Assembly: GCF_014171595.1 (NCBI RefSeq)
Contig: NZ_CP050451.1
Span: 1,240,001 to 1,304,000, forward strand
Reading direction: 5' to 3'
DNA length: 64,000 bases
DNA from: Massilia sp. Se16.2.3
GTDB lineage: Bacteria > Pseudomonadota > Gammaproteobacteria > Burkholderiales > Burkholderiaceae_D
In this document: positions 37,938 through 49,713 of the stretch, piece by piece
How positions within the stretch are numbered: position 1 is the stretch's first letter
How the letters are laid out: every line of letters begins with the position of its first letter
Translations under genes and position numbers: made by a program
The notes under the pieces: model-generated
The model's input: the letters and a program-made list of their open reading frames with translations, nothing else
The model's database searches: none
What the model was told of the DNA's origin: nothing

Positions 37938-39272
37938 ATGAGCATCTTGACCCAGGAACAAACCAAGCGCATCACCGACCGCGTGCTGTCGCTCTCAAAA
38001 GCCGACGAATGCATCGTGGGCATCGGCGGCGAACGCGCCGGTAACATCCGCTTCGCCCGCAACGCCGTCTCGACCGCCGGCCTGACCGACGACACGACAC
38101 TCACCGTGCGCGTCGCCTTCGGCAAGCGCCAGGGAACGGCCAGCATCAACGAGTTCGACGACAAGTCGCTGGAAAAGGCCGTGCGCCGCGCCGAGGACCT
38201 GGCACGCCTGGCACCGGAAAACCCGGAGTTCATGCCGGCCGTCTCGAAGCAGGCGTACAAGGCCTCGAACACCTTCGTGCAGAAGACCGCCGACATCGAC
38301 CCGGAAATCCGCGCACAGGCCGCCGCCTACGCCATCGAGGCCTGCCGCAAGAAGGGCCTGGTCAGCGCTGGCTTCCTGAGCGATTCGACCTCGTTCCAGA
38401 CCATCGCCAACTCGAACGGCGTGTTCGGCCACCAGGCCGCCACCTCGCTCGACTTTACCTGCACGATTCGCACCGCGGACGGCCGTGGTTCGGGCTGGGT
38501 GCGCCGCTCGGCGCGCGACCTGGCGCGCTTCGATCCGCGCGAAGCGGCCGATGTCGCCATCGAAAAGGCGCTGCGTTCGGTCGATGCGAAAGCGCTGGAA
38601 CCGGGCCGCTACACCGTGATCCTGGAGCCGGCCGCCACCAGCGACCTGCTGGCCTTCATGATGAACGGTTTTGACGCGCGCCGCGCGGACGAGGGCCGCA
38701 GCTTCCTCACCAAGACGGGTGGCCTGAACCGCGTCGGCGACAAGCTGTTCGACCAGCAAGTGAACATCTGGTCCGACCCCTGGGATCCGCTGGTGCCGGT
38801 GCTGCCCTGGGACCAGAACATGCTGCCGCGCGAGCGCCAGAGCTGGGTCAAGGATGGCCGCGTGGCCGACCTCGAATACTCGCAGTTCTGGGCCAAGCAG
38901 AAGGGCAAGCGCGCGGTAGGCAGCGCCGGTAACTTCATCATGGCCGGTTCCGACAAGAGCATCGAGGAGCTGGTGGCCAATACCAGGAAGGGCGTGCTCG
39001 TCACCCGCACCTGGTACATCCGCATGGTCGACCCGCAATCGGTGGCGCTCACGGGCCTGACCCGCGACGGCACCTTCTACGTCGAAAACGGCAAGATCAA
39101 GTACCCGGTGAAGAACTTCCGCTTCAACGAAAGCCCGGTCTCGATGCTCAACAACATCGAGGAACTCGGCAAGCCGACGGTGCTCGGTGGCGACGAAGGC
39201 CCGAACCCGATGGTCGTACCGGCGATGAAGGTACGGGATTTCAATTTCACGTCGCTGTCGGACGCGGTGTAA
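37938..39272 (+). CDS. TldE/PmbA-family partner protein, paralogue 1
   Basis: 444 aa, ATG 37938, 14 nt after the TldD stop. Matches PmbA/TldE: an N-terminal beta domain (ADECIVGIGGERAGNIRFARNAVSTAG) and a C-terminal FVEN-type end (TFYVENGKIKYPVKNFRFNESP, given in parts). It has no H-E-x3-H, as expected for the non-catalytic partner that closes the TldD chamber. It lacks a signal peptide; if it meets the Tat-exported TldD it may travel folded with it (hitchhiking). Confidence 0.9.
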   Translation: MSILTQEQTKRITDRVLSLSKADECIVGIGGERAGNIRFARNAVSTAGLTDDTTLTVRVAFGKRQGTASINEFDDKSLEKAVRRAEDLARLAPENPEFMPAVSKQAYKASNTFVQKTADIDPEIRAQAAAYAIEACRKKGLVSAGFLSDSTSFQTIANSNGVFGHQAATSLDFTCTIRTADGRGSGWVRRSARDLARFDPREAADVAIEKALRSVDAKALEPGRYTVILEPAATSDLLAFMMNGFDARRADEGRSFLTKTGGLNRVGDKLFDQQVNIWSDPWDPLVPVLPWDQNMLPRERQSWVKDGRVADLEYSQFWAKQKGKRAVGSAGNFIMAGSDKSIEELVANTRKGVLVTRTWYIRMVDPQSVALTGLTRDGTFYVENGKIKYPVKNFRFNESPVSMLNNIEELGKPTVLGGDEGPNPMVVPAMKVRDFNFTSLSDAV

Positions 39273-39304
39273 GCAAAGGGCGCGGCCGGTGAACGGTCGC
39301 GCAT

Positions 39305-39529
39305 CGTAGGGTGGGCTCTTGAGCCCACGCGTTCAACGCACGCATGCGTTCTCGAGCACGTTTCGGAACGGCAGCTGCCGGTTGGACGCGTGGGCGGGGA
39401 ACCCGCCCACCCTACGAAAAACAAAGTAACGTAGGGTGGGCACTCCGTGCCCACGCGGTGCAACGCTTCCTCATCGAGATGCATTTCGACCCGCGTACGC
39501 CGCACCGCGTGGGCAGAGCCCACCCTACG
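39305..39529. repeat. Four REP-like palindromes between the two TldD/TldE pairs
   Basis: Two inverted pairs: 39305-39331 with 39387-39416, and 39430-39458 with 39505-39529. They fill the 294-bp gap between the duplicated gene pairs and may act as a break-point or an mRNA-stabilising hairpin block. Confidence 0.85.
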
Positions 39530-39566
39530 AAAAACGTGGCCGCGCAGGCCACGACACGGAGACACA

Positions 39567-41201
39567 ATGGAACGACGCAGCTTCCTCAAAATCGGTGCCG
39601 GCACGGCCGGCGCCATGCTCATTCCGGTATTCGGCAACGCCATCGCGGCCGAAGACCTCTTGAACCCCATGGCGGTCAGCTTCAAGAAGGCATTGGCCGA
39701 CGCCGCCCTGAACGCGGCCACCAAGGCCGGCGCCTCCTATTGCGACGTGCGCATCGGCCGCTACCTGAACCAGTTCATCACGACGCGCGACCTGAACGTC
39801 GAGAACATCACGAATACCGAGTCGACCGGCGTCGGTATCCGCGTCATCGCCGGCGCCTACGGTTTCGCCGCGACGAACACGATGAACCCGGACGCCGTGG
39901 CCGCTGCCGCGCGCCAGGCCGTGGCAATCGCGAAAGCCAACGCCAGATTGCAGACCGAACCCGTGCAGCTGGCACCGGTGAAAGGCGTGGGCGAAGTCGC
40001 CTGGGCCACGCCTTTCAAAAAGGACTGGCGCGCGGTACCGGTCAAGGAAAAGGCGGACATGCTGGTCGCCGCGAACAAGGCCGGCCTGGAAGCGGGCGCC
40101 AGCTTCATGACGGCGAACCTCTTCCAGATCAACCAGCAGAAGTATTTCGCCTCGACTGACGGTTCCTACATCGACCAGGACATCCACCGCCTGTGGGCGC
40201 CGATCAACGCCACCGCTGTCGACAAGGCGACGGGTAAATTCCGTTCGCGCGGGGGCCTGGGCAGCCCGGTCAGCATGGGCTACGAGTACTTCGACCTGGC
40301 CGGCGGCGGCAAGGTGCAGGCTGCCGGCGGCGTCACCACGCTCTACACCAAGTCCTACGACATCGTCGAAGACGCACGCCTGGCGGGCAAGCAGGCACGC
40401 GAAAAGCTGAGTGCGAAATCGGTCGAGCCGGGCAAGTACGACCTGGTGCTGGCGCCCGAACACCTGTTCCTGACCATTCACGAAGCCGTCGGCCACCCGA
40501 CGGAGCTGGACCGCGTGCTCGGCTATGAAGCCAACTACGCGGGCACCAGTTTCGCCACGCTCGATAAATGGCAGAGCAAGAAATTCAAGTTCGGTTCCGA
40601 GCGCGTGAATTTTGTAGCCGACCGCACCACCCCGGCTTCGCTCGGCCTGATCGGCTACGACGACGAAGGCGTGCGCGCGAAAGAGTGGGACATCATCAAG
40701 GACGGCGTGCTGGTGAACTACCAGGCGACGCGCGACCAGGCCCACATCATCGGGGAGAAGGAATCGCATGGCTGTTCGTATGCGGATTCGTGGAGCAGCG
40801 TGCAGTTCCAGCGCATGCCGAACGTGTCGCTGGCCGCCGGCAAGGCGCGCATGACACCCGACGAGATGGTCAAAGACGTCAAAAAGGGCATCTACATCAT
40901 CGGCCGCGGTTCCTACTCCATCGACCAGCAGCGCTACAACTTCCAGTTCGGCGGCACGCTGTTCTACGAAATCAAAAACGGCAAGATCACCAACCCGCTC
41001 GAAGACGTCGCCTACCAGTCGAACACCCAGGAATTCTGGAATGCCTGCAGCGCGATCTGCGACGAACGCGACTGGCGCATGGGCGGCTCCTTCTTCGACG
41101 GCAAGGGCCAGCCGAGCCAGGTCAGCGCCGTGTCGCACGGCTCGAGCACGACGCGCTTCAACGGCATCAACGTCATCAACACTGCACGCAAGATCGGTTA
41201 A
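39567..41201 (+). CDS. Tat-exported TldD-family metallopeptidase, paralogue 2
   Basis: 544 aa. Twin-arginine signal MERRSFLKIGAGTAGAMLIP is a better Tat consensus (RRSFLK) than in paralogue 1. Zinc helix HEAVGHPTELD. The C-terminal ligand segment is again SFFDGKGQP, so the Asp is not a read error in one copy. Long blocks are identical to paralogue 1 (for example GASYCDVRIGRYLNQF, NYQATRDQAHIIGEKESHG), so this is a fairly recent tandem duplication. ATG follows CACGGAGACACA. Confidence 0.92.
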   Translation: MERRSFLKIGAGTAGAMLIPVFGNAIAAEDLLNPMAVSFKKALADAALNAATKAGASYCDVRIGRYLNQFITTRDLNVENITNTESTGVGIRVIAGAYGFAATNTMNPDAVAAAARQAVAIAKANARLQTEPVQLAPVKGVGEVAWATPFKKDWRAVPVKEKADMLVAANKAGLEAGASFMTANLFQINQQKYFASTDGSYIDQDIHRLWAPINATAVDKATGKFRSRGGLGSPVSMGYEYFDLAGGGKVQAAGGVTTLYTKSYDIVEDARLAGKQAREKLSAKSVEPGKYDLVLAPEHLFLTIHEAVGHPTELDRVLGYEANYAGTSFATLDKWQSKKFKFGSERVNFVADRTTPASLGLIGYDDEGVRAKEWDIIKDGVLVNYQATRDQAHIIGEKESHGCSYADSWSSVQFQRMPNVSLAAGKARMTPDEMVKDVKKGIYIIGRGSYSIDQQRYNFQFGGTLFYEIKNGKITNPLEDVAYQSNTQEFWNACSAICDERDWRMGGSFFDGKGQPSQVSAVSHGSSTTRFNGINVINTARKIG

Positions 41202-41211
41202 GGAGAAAACG

Positions 41212-42549
41212 ATGAAACAGCTGAACCAGGAAGAAGCAAAACGCATCTGCGACCGTGTCATCGGTTTTTCGAAAGCCGACGAGTGCAGCGTCGACATCAG
41301 CGGCAGGCGCGAAGGCAATGTGCGCTTTGCGCGCAACGGCATCTCGACGGCGGGCCTGAACGAGAACATGGTCCTGACCGTGCAGGTCGCCTTCGGCAAG
41401 AAATCGGGCATCGCCCAGATTAACGAGTTCGACGACAAGTCGCTGGAGAAAGCCGTACGCCGCGCCGAGGAGCTGGCGCGCCTGGCGCCGGAAAATCCGG
41501 AATTCATGCCGGCCGTCGGCAAGCAGGAGTACAAGGCCACGCCGACCTTCGTGCGTGCCACCGCCGCCATCGATCCGGAATACCGGGCCCAGGTCGCAGC
41601 CTACAGCATCGAGGCGGCGAAGAAGGCGAAGCTGGTCTCGGCCGGCTTCTTCAACGACAGCACGCGCTTCAATGCGGTGGCCAATTCGAACGGCCTGTTC
41701 GGCTTCCAGGAAGCGACGGGACTGGACTATACCTGCACCGTGCGCACCGAGGATGGCCGCGGCTCGGGCTGGGTCACGCGCTCGGCAACCGATGCGAACC
41801 GGTTCGATGCGCGCGAGGCCGTCAACGTCGCCATCGAAAAGGCGCTGCGTTCGGTCGACGCGAAAGCGCTCGAGCCGGGCCGCTACACGGTGATCCTGGA
41901 ACCGGCGGCCACGTCCGAAGTGCTGGGCAATATGTTCGCTGCGTTCGACGCGCGCGACGCCGACGAGGGCCGCAGCTTCCTCACCAAGGCGGGCGGCAAG
42001 AACCGCCTTGGCGACAAGCTGTTCGACGAGCAGATCAACGTCTGGGCCGATCCGTGGAATACGGATGCGCCGGTGCTGCCATGGGATGGCAACTCGGGCC
42101 TGGCGCGCCAGCGTACCGACATCATCAAGAACGGCCGCATCGCTTCGCTCCAGTATTCGCGCTACTGGGCGCAGAAGCAGGGCAAGCTGGCGACGGCCAG
42201 CCACGGCAACATGATCATGGCAGGCGGGTCGAAGTCGCTGGAAGAATTGATCGCTTCGACCAAGAAAGGCGTGGTCGTCACCCGCACCTGGTATATCCGC
42301 ATGGTCGATCCGCAGTCGCTGCTGCTGACGGGCCTGACCCGCGACGGCACCTTCTATGTCGAGAACGGCAAGATCAAGTACCCGATCAAGAACTTCCGCT
42401 TCAACGAAAGCCCGGTCACCATCCTCAACAACGTCGACGAACTCGGCAGGCCCGAGGTGATCAGCGGCGACGAGGTACCGTACCAGATGGTGCTGCCGCC
42501 GATGAAGGTCCGCGATTTCAACTTCACCTCGCTGTCCGACGCGGTGTAA
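41212..42549 (+). CDS. TldE/PmbA-family partner protein, paralogue 2
   Basis: 445 aa, ATG 41212 with AGGAG 6 nt upstream, 10 nt after the TldD stop. Same layout as paralogue 1: EFDDKSLEKAVRRAEELARLAPENPEFMPAV is shared in large part, and it ends VRDFNFTSLSDAV like its twin. No metal motif, no signal peptide. Retention of both pairs in order argues that each TldD works with its own TldE. Confidence 0.9.
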   Translation: MKQLNQEEAKRICDRVIGFSKADECSVDISGRREGNVRFARNGISTAGLNENMVLTVQVAFGKKSGIAQINEFDDKSLEKAVRRAEELARLAPENPEFMPAVGKQEYKATPTFVRATAAIDPEYRAQVAAYSIEAAKKAKLVSAGFFNDSTRFNAVANSNGLFGFQEATGLDYTCTVRTEDGRGSGWVTRSATDANRFDAREAVNVAIEKALRSVDAKALEPGRYTVILEPAATSEVLGNMFAAFDARDADEGRSFLTKAGGKNRLGDKLFDEQINVWADPWNTDAPVLPWDGNSGLARQRTDIIKNGRIASLQYSRYWAQKQGKLATASHGNMIMAGGSKSLEELIASTKKGVVVTRTWYIRMVDPQSLLLTGLTRDGTFYVENGKIKYPIKNFRFNESPVTILNNVDELGRPEVISGDEVPYQMVLPPMKVRDFNFTSLSDAV

Positions 42550-42576
42550 ATGTCCGCATCAATGTAAGCTGTCACG

Positions 42577-43197
42577 ATGGCCCGTTACGATTTTTACTTC
42601 ACCCGGCTGCTGTACGAGTCGGGTGACTGGGATGTGGACATCCGCATGCCCAGCAATGTGCTCAATTCGCTGGTCGAGTACACGACCCTGAAGGTCGATC
42701 CGGCCGAGCGCATGGTGCAGCTGGCCGACCCGAAGGTGTTCGAAGCGCCGTTCTGCTACCTGGCCGGTCACAAGCTGGTGCAGTTCACGCCCGCCGAGCG
42801 CAAGAACTTCGAGCGCTACGTGAAGGGCGGCGGCTTCGTGTTCGTGGACGACTGCAACCACGACATCGACGGCCTGTTCGCCAAGAGTTTCGAAGCCGAG
42901 ATGGCGAAGATCTTCGGCGCCTCGGCCCTGAAGAAGATCCCGAACAACCACCCGGTGTATTCGAGCTTCTTCAAGTTCGACGGGCCGCCGAACACCTCGG
43001 TGGAACTGAACGGCTGGGGCGACGACCTGGTACACGAATACCTGCGGGCGATCGAGATAGGCGGGCGCGTGCGCGTGCTGTACTCGAACAAGGATTACGG
43101 CTGCGAGTGGGACTACGACTTCCGGAACAAGCGCTTCCTGGCGGTCGACAATACCCGCTTCGCGGTGAACATCATTCAATATGCGTTGGGAGCGTAG
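42577..43197 (+). CDS. DUF4159-family protein
   Basis: 206 aa, ATG 42577, 27 nt after the second TldE stop. A soluble Rossmann-like fold typical of DUF4159: FYFTRLLYESGDWDVD at the start, a glycine-rich turn ERYVKGGGFVFVDDCNHDID and the C-terminal YDFRNKRFLAVDNTRFAVNI. DUF4159 proteins travel with MoxR ATPases and DUF58/VWA proteins, and this copy bridges the Tld block to that set. Function is unknown. The next gene begins 2 nt after its stop. Confidence 0.88.
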   Translation: MARYDFYFTRLLYESGDWDVDIRMPSNVLNSLVEYTTLKVDPAERMVQLADPKVFEAPFCYLAGHKLVQFTPAERKNFERYVKGGGFVFVDDCNHDIDGLFAKSFEAEMAKIFGASALKKIPNNHPVYSSFFKFDGPPNTSVELNGWGDDLVHEYLRAIEIGGRVRVLYSNKDYGCEWDYDFRNKRFLAVDNTRFAVNIIQYALGA

Positions 43198-43199
43198 TT

Positions 43200-44218
<1,019 letters not shown>

Positions 44219-44239
44219 GGTATTGGCAACGGCACCGGA

Positions 44240-45128
44240 ATGGCATTGGTAACCTCAAAGCTGATCGCGCACACGACGAACCTGGAACTCGTGATCCGCC
44301 ATGTGCTGACCGGACTCGGGCAGGGCATCCACGCCGGGCGCGAACGCGGTGCCGGCGTCGAGTTCTCCGAGTACCGGGCGTATGCGCCGGGGGACGAGTG
44401 GCGCCGCGTCGACTGGAAGCTGCTGGCGCGCGCCGACCGCTATTATGTGCGCGAGGCCGAGCGCGACAGCCACGTCGCGGTCTGGCTGCTGCTCGATGCC
44501 AGCGCCTCGATGGCGGAACCCAGCCGCTCCATCCCCAGCTTGGACAAGCTGGCCTATGCGCGCACCCTCCTCGCCTGCGTGGCCGCGATCGCGCAGCGCC
44601 AGGGGCGATGCCTTCGGCCTGGCCGTGCTGGGGAACGGCCGCGTTCACTTCCTGCCGGCCGCGCGCGGACCGCGCCAGCTGCAAAGGGTGCTGGCACAGC
44701 TGGCGCGCACCCAGGCCGAAGGCGCCTTGCCCGATGCCGCGGCCCTGCGCTCCGGGTTGCGCTTTGCCGGCGCGCCTGCATTGGTATTTGCCGCCAGCGA
44801 TTTCCTCGACTGGCCTTCGTCCCTGTCGGACGTCCTGGTGCGACTGCGCCATATGCGCCACGACGTGCGCGTGGCTTGCCTGCAGACCGAGGCCGAATGC
44901 ACGGGCGGTTTCGACAGCGGTCCGGCCTACCGCGACCCGGAAGGGCAGGCTGGCGTGTTCCGCTTCGGCAGCGACCTGCGCGAAGGCTACCTGCGGGAGC
45001 GCGAAGCGCATTTCGCCGCGGTTAGCGCCGCCTGCCGCGCCAACGACATCCCGAAAGTCGACGCCCGCATCGAGCAGGCGCCGGGCGAAGTACTGCGCCA
45101 GTGGCTCAAGCCAAGGGGGCGCCGATGA
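44240..45128 (+). CDS. DUF58/VWA-like partner protein; one extra base
   Basis: About 295 aa. The DUF58 core FSEYRAYAPGDEWRRVDWKL lies near residues 42-62, then the MIDAS-like LLLDASASMAEPS. At ~44605 GGGG should be GGG; removing one G links IAQRQG to DAFGLAVLGNGRVHFLP. DUF58 proteins are the usual partner of MoxR. The stop overlaps the next start (ATGA), so translation is coupled. Confidence 0.9.
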
Positions 45129-46105
45129 ACAGCCTGTGGTGGTTCGCCTTGCCGATCCTGCTGCTGCCGATCTGGTGGCACCGCAAGAAGCGCATCCAGG
45201 TGCGGGCCGAGCCGCTTGCCAGCGCACGCTTCCTGCCGCGGAGCGAACCGCGCCAACGGCGCGTGGCGCTGGCAGGAGGTGATCCTGCTGCTGGTGCGCT
45301 GCCTGCTGCTGGCCTGCCTGATCGCCTGGCTGGCCGATCCGGTCTTTCCCCGGCGCGGCGATACGGTTCTCGTGGCCGAGGGAACGGATGCGGGCTGGGT
45401 CGAACGCCAGCTGCAGGATCCACCTTTCAAGGAAGCGGCGCGCCTGGTGCTGCCGGCGCCGGACGCACTGGCGTGGCTACGCGCGCACGAGCGCGAGTTC
45501 AAGCCCGAGGCGCGCCTGCTGGTGCTGGGCGATATTCCGATGCCGGCGACCAGGCCCCAGTTCCGGCACCCGCTCACGCTGCGCACGTTGGCGAAGGCGC
45601 AGCCGCCCGTGGAAGCGCGCGTCGCCATTGTCAGCGGGCGTGCGCAGGCATGGCGCCGCATGTTCGCCGCGCTCGACGGCCCGATGCGCGTCATCGTCGA
45701 GCCGGCGCCGGGCTTGAGGACGGAGCTGATCGTCTGGGACATGCCTGACGCGCCGCCGCCGGCGCTGCGGGCACCTTGTGGTGGGCCGCGGACCCCGGCG
45801 GCTTTACCGAACTGGCGCAAGCGAAATCCGTGGGCAGCATCCGCTATGCCGAGGGCGCGCGCGGCCGCGTCTGGACATCGAAGGACTGGCCGCCGGCCGA
45901 CCCGGCGGCGGCGCGCGCGCTGCTCGAGACCTGGCGCAGCCTGCAATACCCGCCCCAGCCCTACACCGCGCCGCCGCTGGCGTTCGCGCCGTCGGCAGCA
46001 TCGGCGTTCGAGCACGCCAGCGGCGCCTTGCGCGCCATCCTGATGTCGGCCTTGATCGCCCTGTTCATTCTCGAGAGGATCCTGACCCATGCAAGGCGAC
46101 GCTGA
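45125..46105 (+). CDS. BatA-like membrane protein; two frame breaks
   Basis: About 326 aa. An N-terminal BatA-type two-helix hairpin: MNSLWWFALPILLLPIWWHRKK and, after repair, WRWQEVILLLVRCLLLACLI. A soluble periplasmic-type stretch is followed by a C-terminal helix (AILMSALIALFILERIL). Frame breaks near 45265 (net one extra base) and near 45775 (one missing; then TLWWAADPGGF). BatA-type proteins are membrane partners of MoxR/VWA systems. Its stop overlaps the next gene by 17 nt. Confidence 0.82.
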
Positions 46106-48069
46106 CATCGCGCGGCGCCTGTGGCGCGCCGCCCTGTTGCGCCGGGCTCCCCTGTGGGTGCTGGGCGCCTTGCCCTGGCTGACCCTGCGTTTGCTGCCGG
46201 GCCTCCTGGCCTGGGCCGCCTGGTGCATGTGGGATGCGGCGCGCCTGCGCCAGCGCGTCGCCTACGGCTGGACCGGCTGGCTGGACGCGGCTGTCCCTGA
46301 ACTGGAAGACAGCAGCGCGCTGCTGGCGGAAGCGCAGACCCCGCTGGCGCGGCTGCAGCGCGCGCGCCTGCTGGCCCGCGTCGATGCCTGCCTGGATGCG
46401 CGCACCGTGCGCGCCATCGTGCGCGGCCGCGTGGACATGGGGCTGTCCTGGCTGGCGCCCTGGCTTGCCTTTGCCTGCCTGGTCTGGTTCATCGGCCAGA
46501 AACCGGTAGCGGCGCTGCCTGCGGCGCCGGCGCCCGTGGCGCAGCCGGGCAAGGCGGCCCTTGTGCCGCAACTGGTGCTGACTGCCACGCCGCCCGCCTA
46601 CACGGGCGCGGCGCCCAGCAGCGGCGCGCCGCGCAAGCTCGACCTGCCCGAGGGCAGCAGGGTAGCGTGGTGCCTGAAGAACCCTGAAGCGGGCAGCACG
46701 GTCGTGGAGCTGAGCGACGGCCGCAGCCTGGCGGTGGGCGGCAAGTGCGCTTCGCTGGTGGTCAATGAGTCGCTGTTCTGGCGCTGGCGCGGCGCACGCT
46801 ACCTGCTGCGCGTGACGCCGGATGCGGCGCCGCTTATCACGATCAGCCAGCCGACCCAGATGATCCAGGAATTGAAACCCGACGCGTCCGGCGTGACGAT
46901 GGCGCTGACCGTGCGCGACGATTACGCGGTGAGCCGCGCCACGCTGCACCTGACGCTGGCACGCGGCAGCGGCGAAAACATCAAGTTCACCGACCGCGAA
47001 ATGCCGTTGCCGGCGTCGAAGGACCCGAAATTGCGCAACTGGGCCAAGCGCTGGGCGCTGCCTGAATTGGGCATGGAACCGGGCGACGAGCTGTATTTCT
47101 TCGTGCGCGCCCAGGACAACGCCGCCAGGCCGCACCTGGTGCAGTCGCCCACCTACACGCTGCGCCTGCCCGCGCCCGAACAGGAAGAGAGCGAGGAAAC
47201 CTCGGCCATGCCGGTGCTGGTGAAACCGCAAAGCCTGCGCAGCCAGCGCCAGATCATCATCGACACCGAGCAGCTGATCGCGGACATGAAGTCCTCGCGT
47301 ATGGGGCTTGGCGCCGTGCGCGAACGCAGCGAGGCGATTGCTGCCGACCAGGCGCAGCTGCGTCGCCGTTATGGCCAGTTCCTGGGCGAGGAGTCGACCC
47401 TGTTCGCCGGCGAAGAGCACGACGACCACGAGGAGCCGAAACAGTCGGGCGGCCAGGTCGACGTGCTGCACGATTTCGGCCATGCCCACGACGAAGCCGA
47501 AAACGCCACGCTCTACGACGAGGGCACGAAGAAGGTGTTGCGCCGCGCGCTGGTGGCGATGTGGGACGCCGAGAAGGCGCTGCGCGCCATCACGCCGAGG
47601 ACCGCGCTGGCGCCGGAATACAAGGCACTCGCCGCCATCAAGGAATTGCAGCAGGCCGACCGCATCTACCTGCACAAGACCGCCTTCGTGCCGCCGCCGA
47701 TCAAGGAAGAGATCCGCATGACGGGCGACGTGGTCGGCACCGCCAGCTATGAACGCACGCAGGGGAGGCGAACGAAGCGGTGCCCGCGGCGCTGCGCGAG
47801 CTGGTGCAGGCGCTCTCTGGCGAGGGCCCTTGCCGGCCCTGTGGACGCGCACGGCCCACGACTGGGTACGCGAGCGCCTGCGTGAGGACGAGCAGCGCCT
47901 GGCCGCCCAGCGCGCGATCCGGGACGTGGCCGACGGCTGTGCCGCATGCCGGCCGGCCCTGCGCGCCTGGCTGCGCGCCGGCATCGACAAGGCGCCGGTG
48001 CTGCTGCAGGCGCGCCCGGTCGCCGTCACGCCGTTCACGCGCGCCTGGCAAGAAGGAGGAGCGCAATGA
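46089..48069 (+). CDS. Large membrane protein of the MoxR operon (DUF4175-like); two missing bases
   Basis: About 660 aa. Two N-terminal helices (about residues 20-45 and 115-135) are followed by a long soluble part with an Ig-like stretch (VTMALTVRDDYAVSRATLHL) and a helical, charged region (near 380-480, with EEHDDHEEPKQ). Frame breaks at ~47765 (GGGG should be GGGGG, giving GEANEAVPAALRELVQALSG) and ~47828 (missing C, giving PLPALWTRTAHDWVRERL). I link it only loosely to DUF4175. It follows the BatA-like gene with overlap. Confidence 0.72.
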
Positions 48070-49609
48070 TGGATGCCATGACGATCGCGCTCTTGCTGGA
48101 CCGGCCTGGCCAGCGTGGTTTTCTACCTCTGGCGCAGGAAGATCGTCGATGCGCTGCTGGCGGCAGTCGCCACTGCCGCGCTGGCGCTGCTGGCCCATGG
48201 CTGGCCGCTGCCGGGGGGGGTGGAGCCACGCTGGCGCTCGATCCGGCGCGCCCCCCGGTCTCGCTGCAGGGCGTGCGTGCGCTGCAGCTGACAGGCGACG
48301 GCTTGCGCGAAGCGCAATGGCGCGACCTGCCCGCGCGTCCGCTCGCCTGGACGGCACCTGGCTCGCCCACGCTGCGCCTGGACTTCCCGCGCCGCCTGCC
48401 GCTCGGACGCATGTTCGCGCTGACGCTCGAGCGCGACGACAAGACCCGGGCGCGCCTGCAACTGCTGGATGAAAACGGCCGCCTGCTGTCCGAGACGCGT
48501 GGAACAGGCACGTTGACCCTGGCCTGGCTACCGCCGCTGGCCGAAACCCTGCTGCTGCAGGCACGCCTGCTGGACGAAGCCGGCAAGCTGCTGGCCCGGG
48601 ACCGATACCGGTCGAGGTGGTCGAATCGCCGCCGCTGCGGGTGCGCGGCCGTTTCAGCGCGCCTTCGTTCGACCTGCGTGTGCTGAACGACCTGTTCGCC
48701 AACAGCCGCGCCCCGGTGGACTGGCAGGTGGCGCTCGGCAAGACCGTCACGCGCAGCGAGCGTGCGCGCGACAGGATCGCCACGCCGGACCTGCTGGTGA
48801 TCGATGCCGCCTGGTTCGAGCGTGCGCCGGCGGCCAGCCGCAACGCGCTGCTCGAACAGGTCAAGGACGGCGGCGCCCTGCTGGTGCTGGGCGGCAGCGC
48901 CAACGATGCCGCCGTGTGGGCGCGCACGCTGGACCTGCGCCTGCAGGCGCAACCCGCCGACAAGCTGCTGCACACGCCCTTGACGCTGGCGGCGGCGCCA
49001 CTCAATCCGGCGACGCGCCAGGCCGGGGCCTGGCTGGGATCGGATACCGGCCTCTGGTCGCGCGGCTGGGGGAAGGGCCGCATCGGCTGGCTGGGGGCAA
49101 GCGACTGGCACCGCCACGCGATCAGCGAACCGCAGGCGCTGGCCTTGTGGTGGCAGGACGTGCTCGATGCCTTGCAGCTGAAACGGACCGAAGCGGTCGA
49201 GTGGCTGGCGCCGGCCGAGATGCCGCTGCCGGGCCAACGCACGGAACTCTGCGCGCGCGGCGTGCGCGGCATGGCGGTCTTCCCGCAGCTGGGCCAGACG
49301 CTGGCCTGGCAGCGCCGGCTTGACCATGTCGACGCATCCTGCGTGGCGGTATGGCCGGCCGGACCGGGCTGGCTGCAGGTGACGACCGTCGAGAGCGCCG
49401 GCGCGCAGCCTGTGACTGGACAGGTGTATGTGCATGCACCGGGCGACTGGCCGCAGTGGCAGGCGGCCGAACGGCGCGCGGCCACCGCACGCTATGCGGC
49501 CCGGGCACCGGTGCCGTTCACCCCAAGCGAGCGCCGGGCTGCCGGCTGGCCTTTCGCCGTGCTGTTCGCGCTGGCCATGCTGGCGCTCTGGTGGCGCGAA
49601 CGGCGCTGA
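48066..49609 (+). CDS. Membrane protein with GATase-like domain, last gene of the MoxR operon; three frame breaks
   Basis: About 514 aa. Opens MMDAMTIALLLDG then, after repair, LASVVFYLWRRKIVDALLAA with two helices, a beta-rich middle, a class I glutamine-amidotransferase-like Rossmann segment (LLVIDAAWFERAP...GGALLVLGG) and a final helix AGWPFAVLFALAMLALWW. No obvious catalytic Cys-His-Glu triad is seen, so it is probably a binding domain. Breaks at ~48101 (extra C), ~48216 (run of eight G) and ~48600 (missing G). Overlaps the previous stop by 4 nt; a strong terminator follows. Confidence 0.75.
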
Positions 49610-49630
49610 CACCATCCGTGTGCGCCCAAT

Positions 49631-49671
49631 GAAAAACACCCTGCAGGCTTGCGCGCCGCAGGGTGTTTTTC
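49631..49671. terminator. Bidirectional terminator ending the MoxR operon
   Basis: A perfect 14-bp stem GAAAAACACCCTGC / GCAGGGTGTTTTTC with a 13-nt loop and T/A tracts on both sides. It lies between the operon and the convergent PEP-CTERM gene. Confidence 0.92.
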
Positions 49672-49713
49672 ATTAGGCAGGCAGCCCACGAACGGGCTGC
49701 CCGGACGGCGCGT

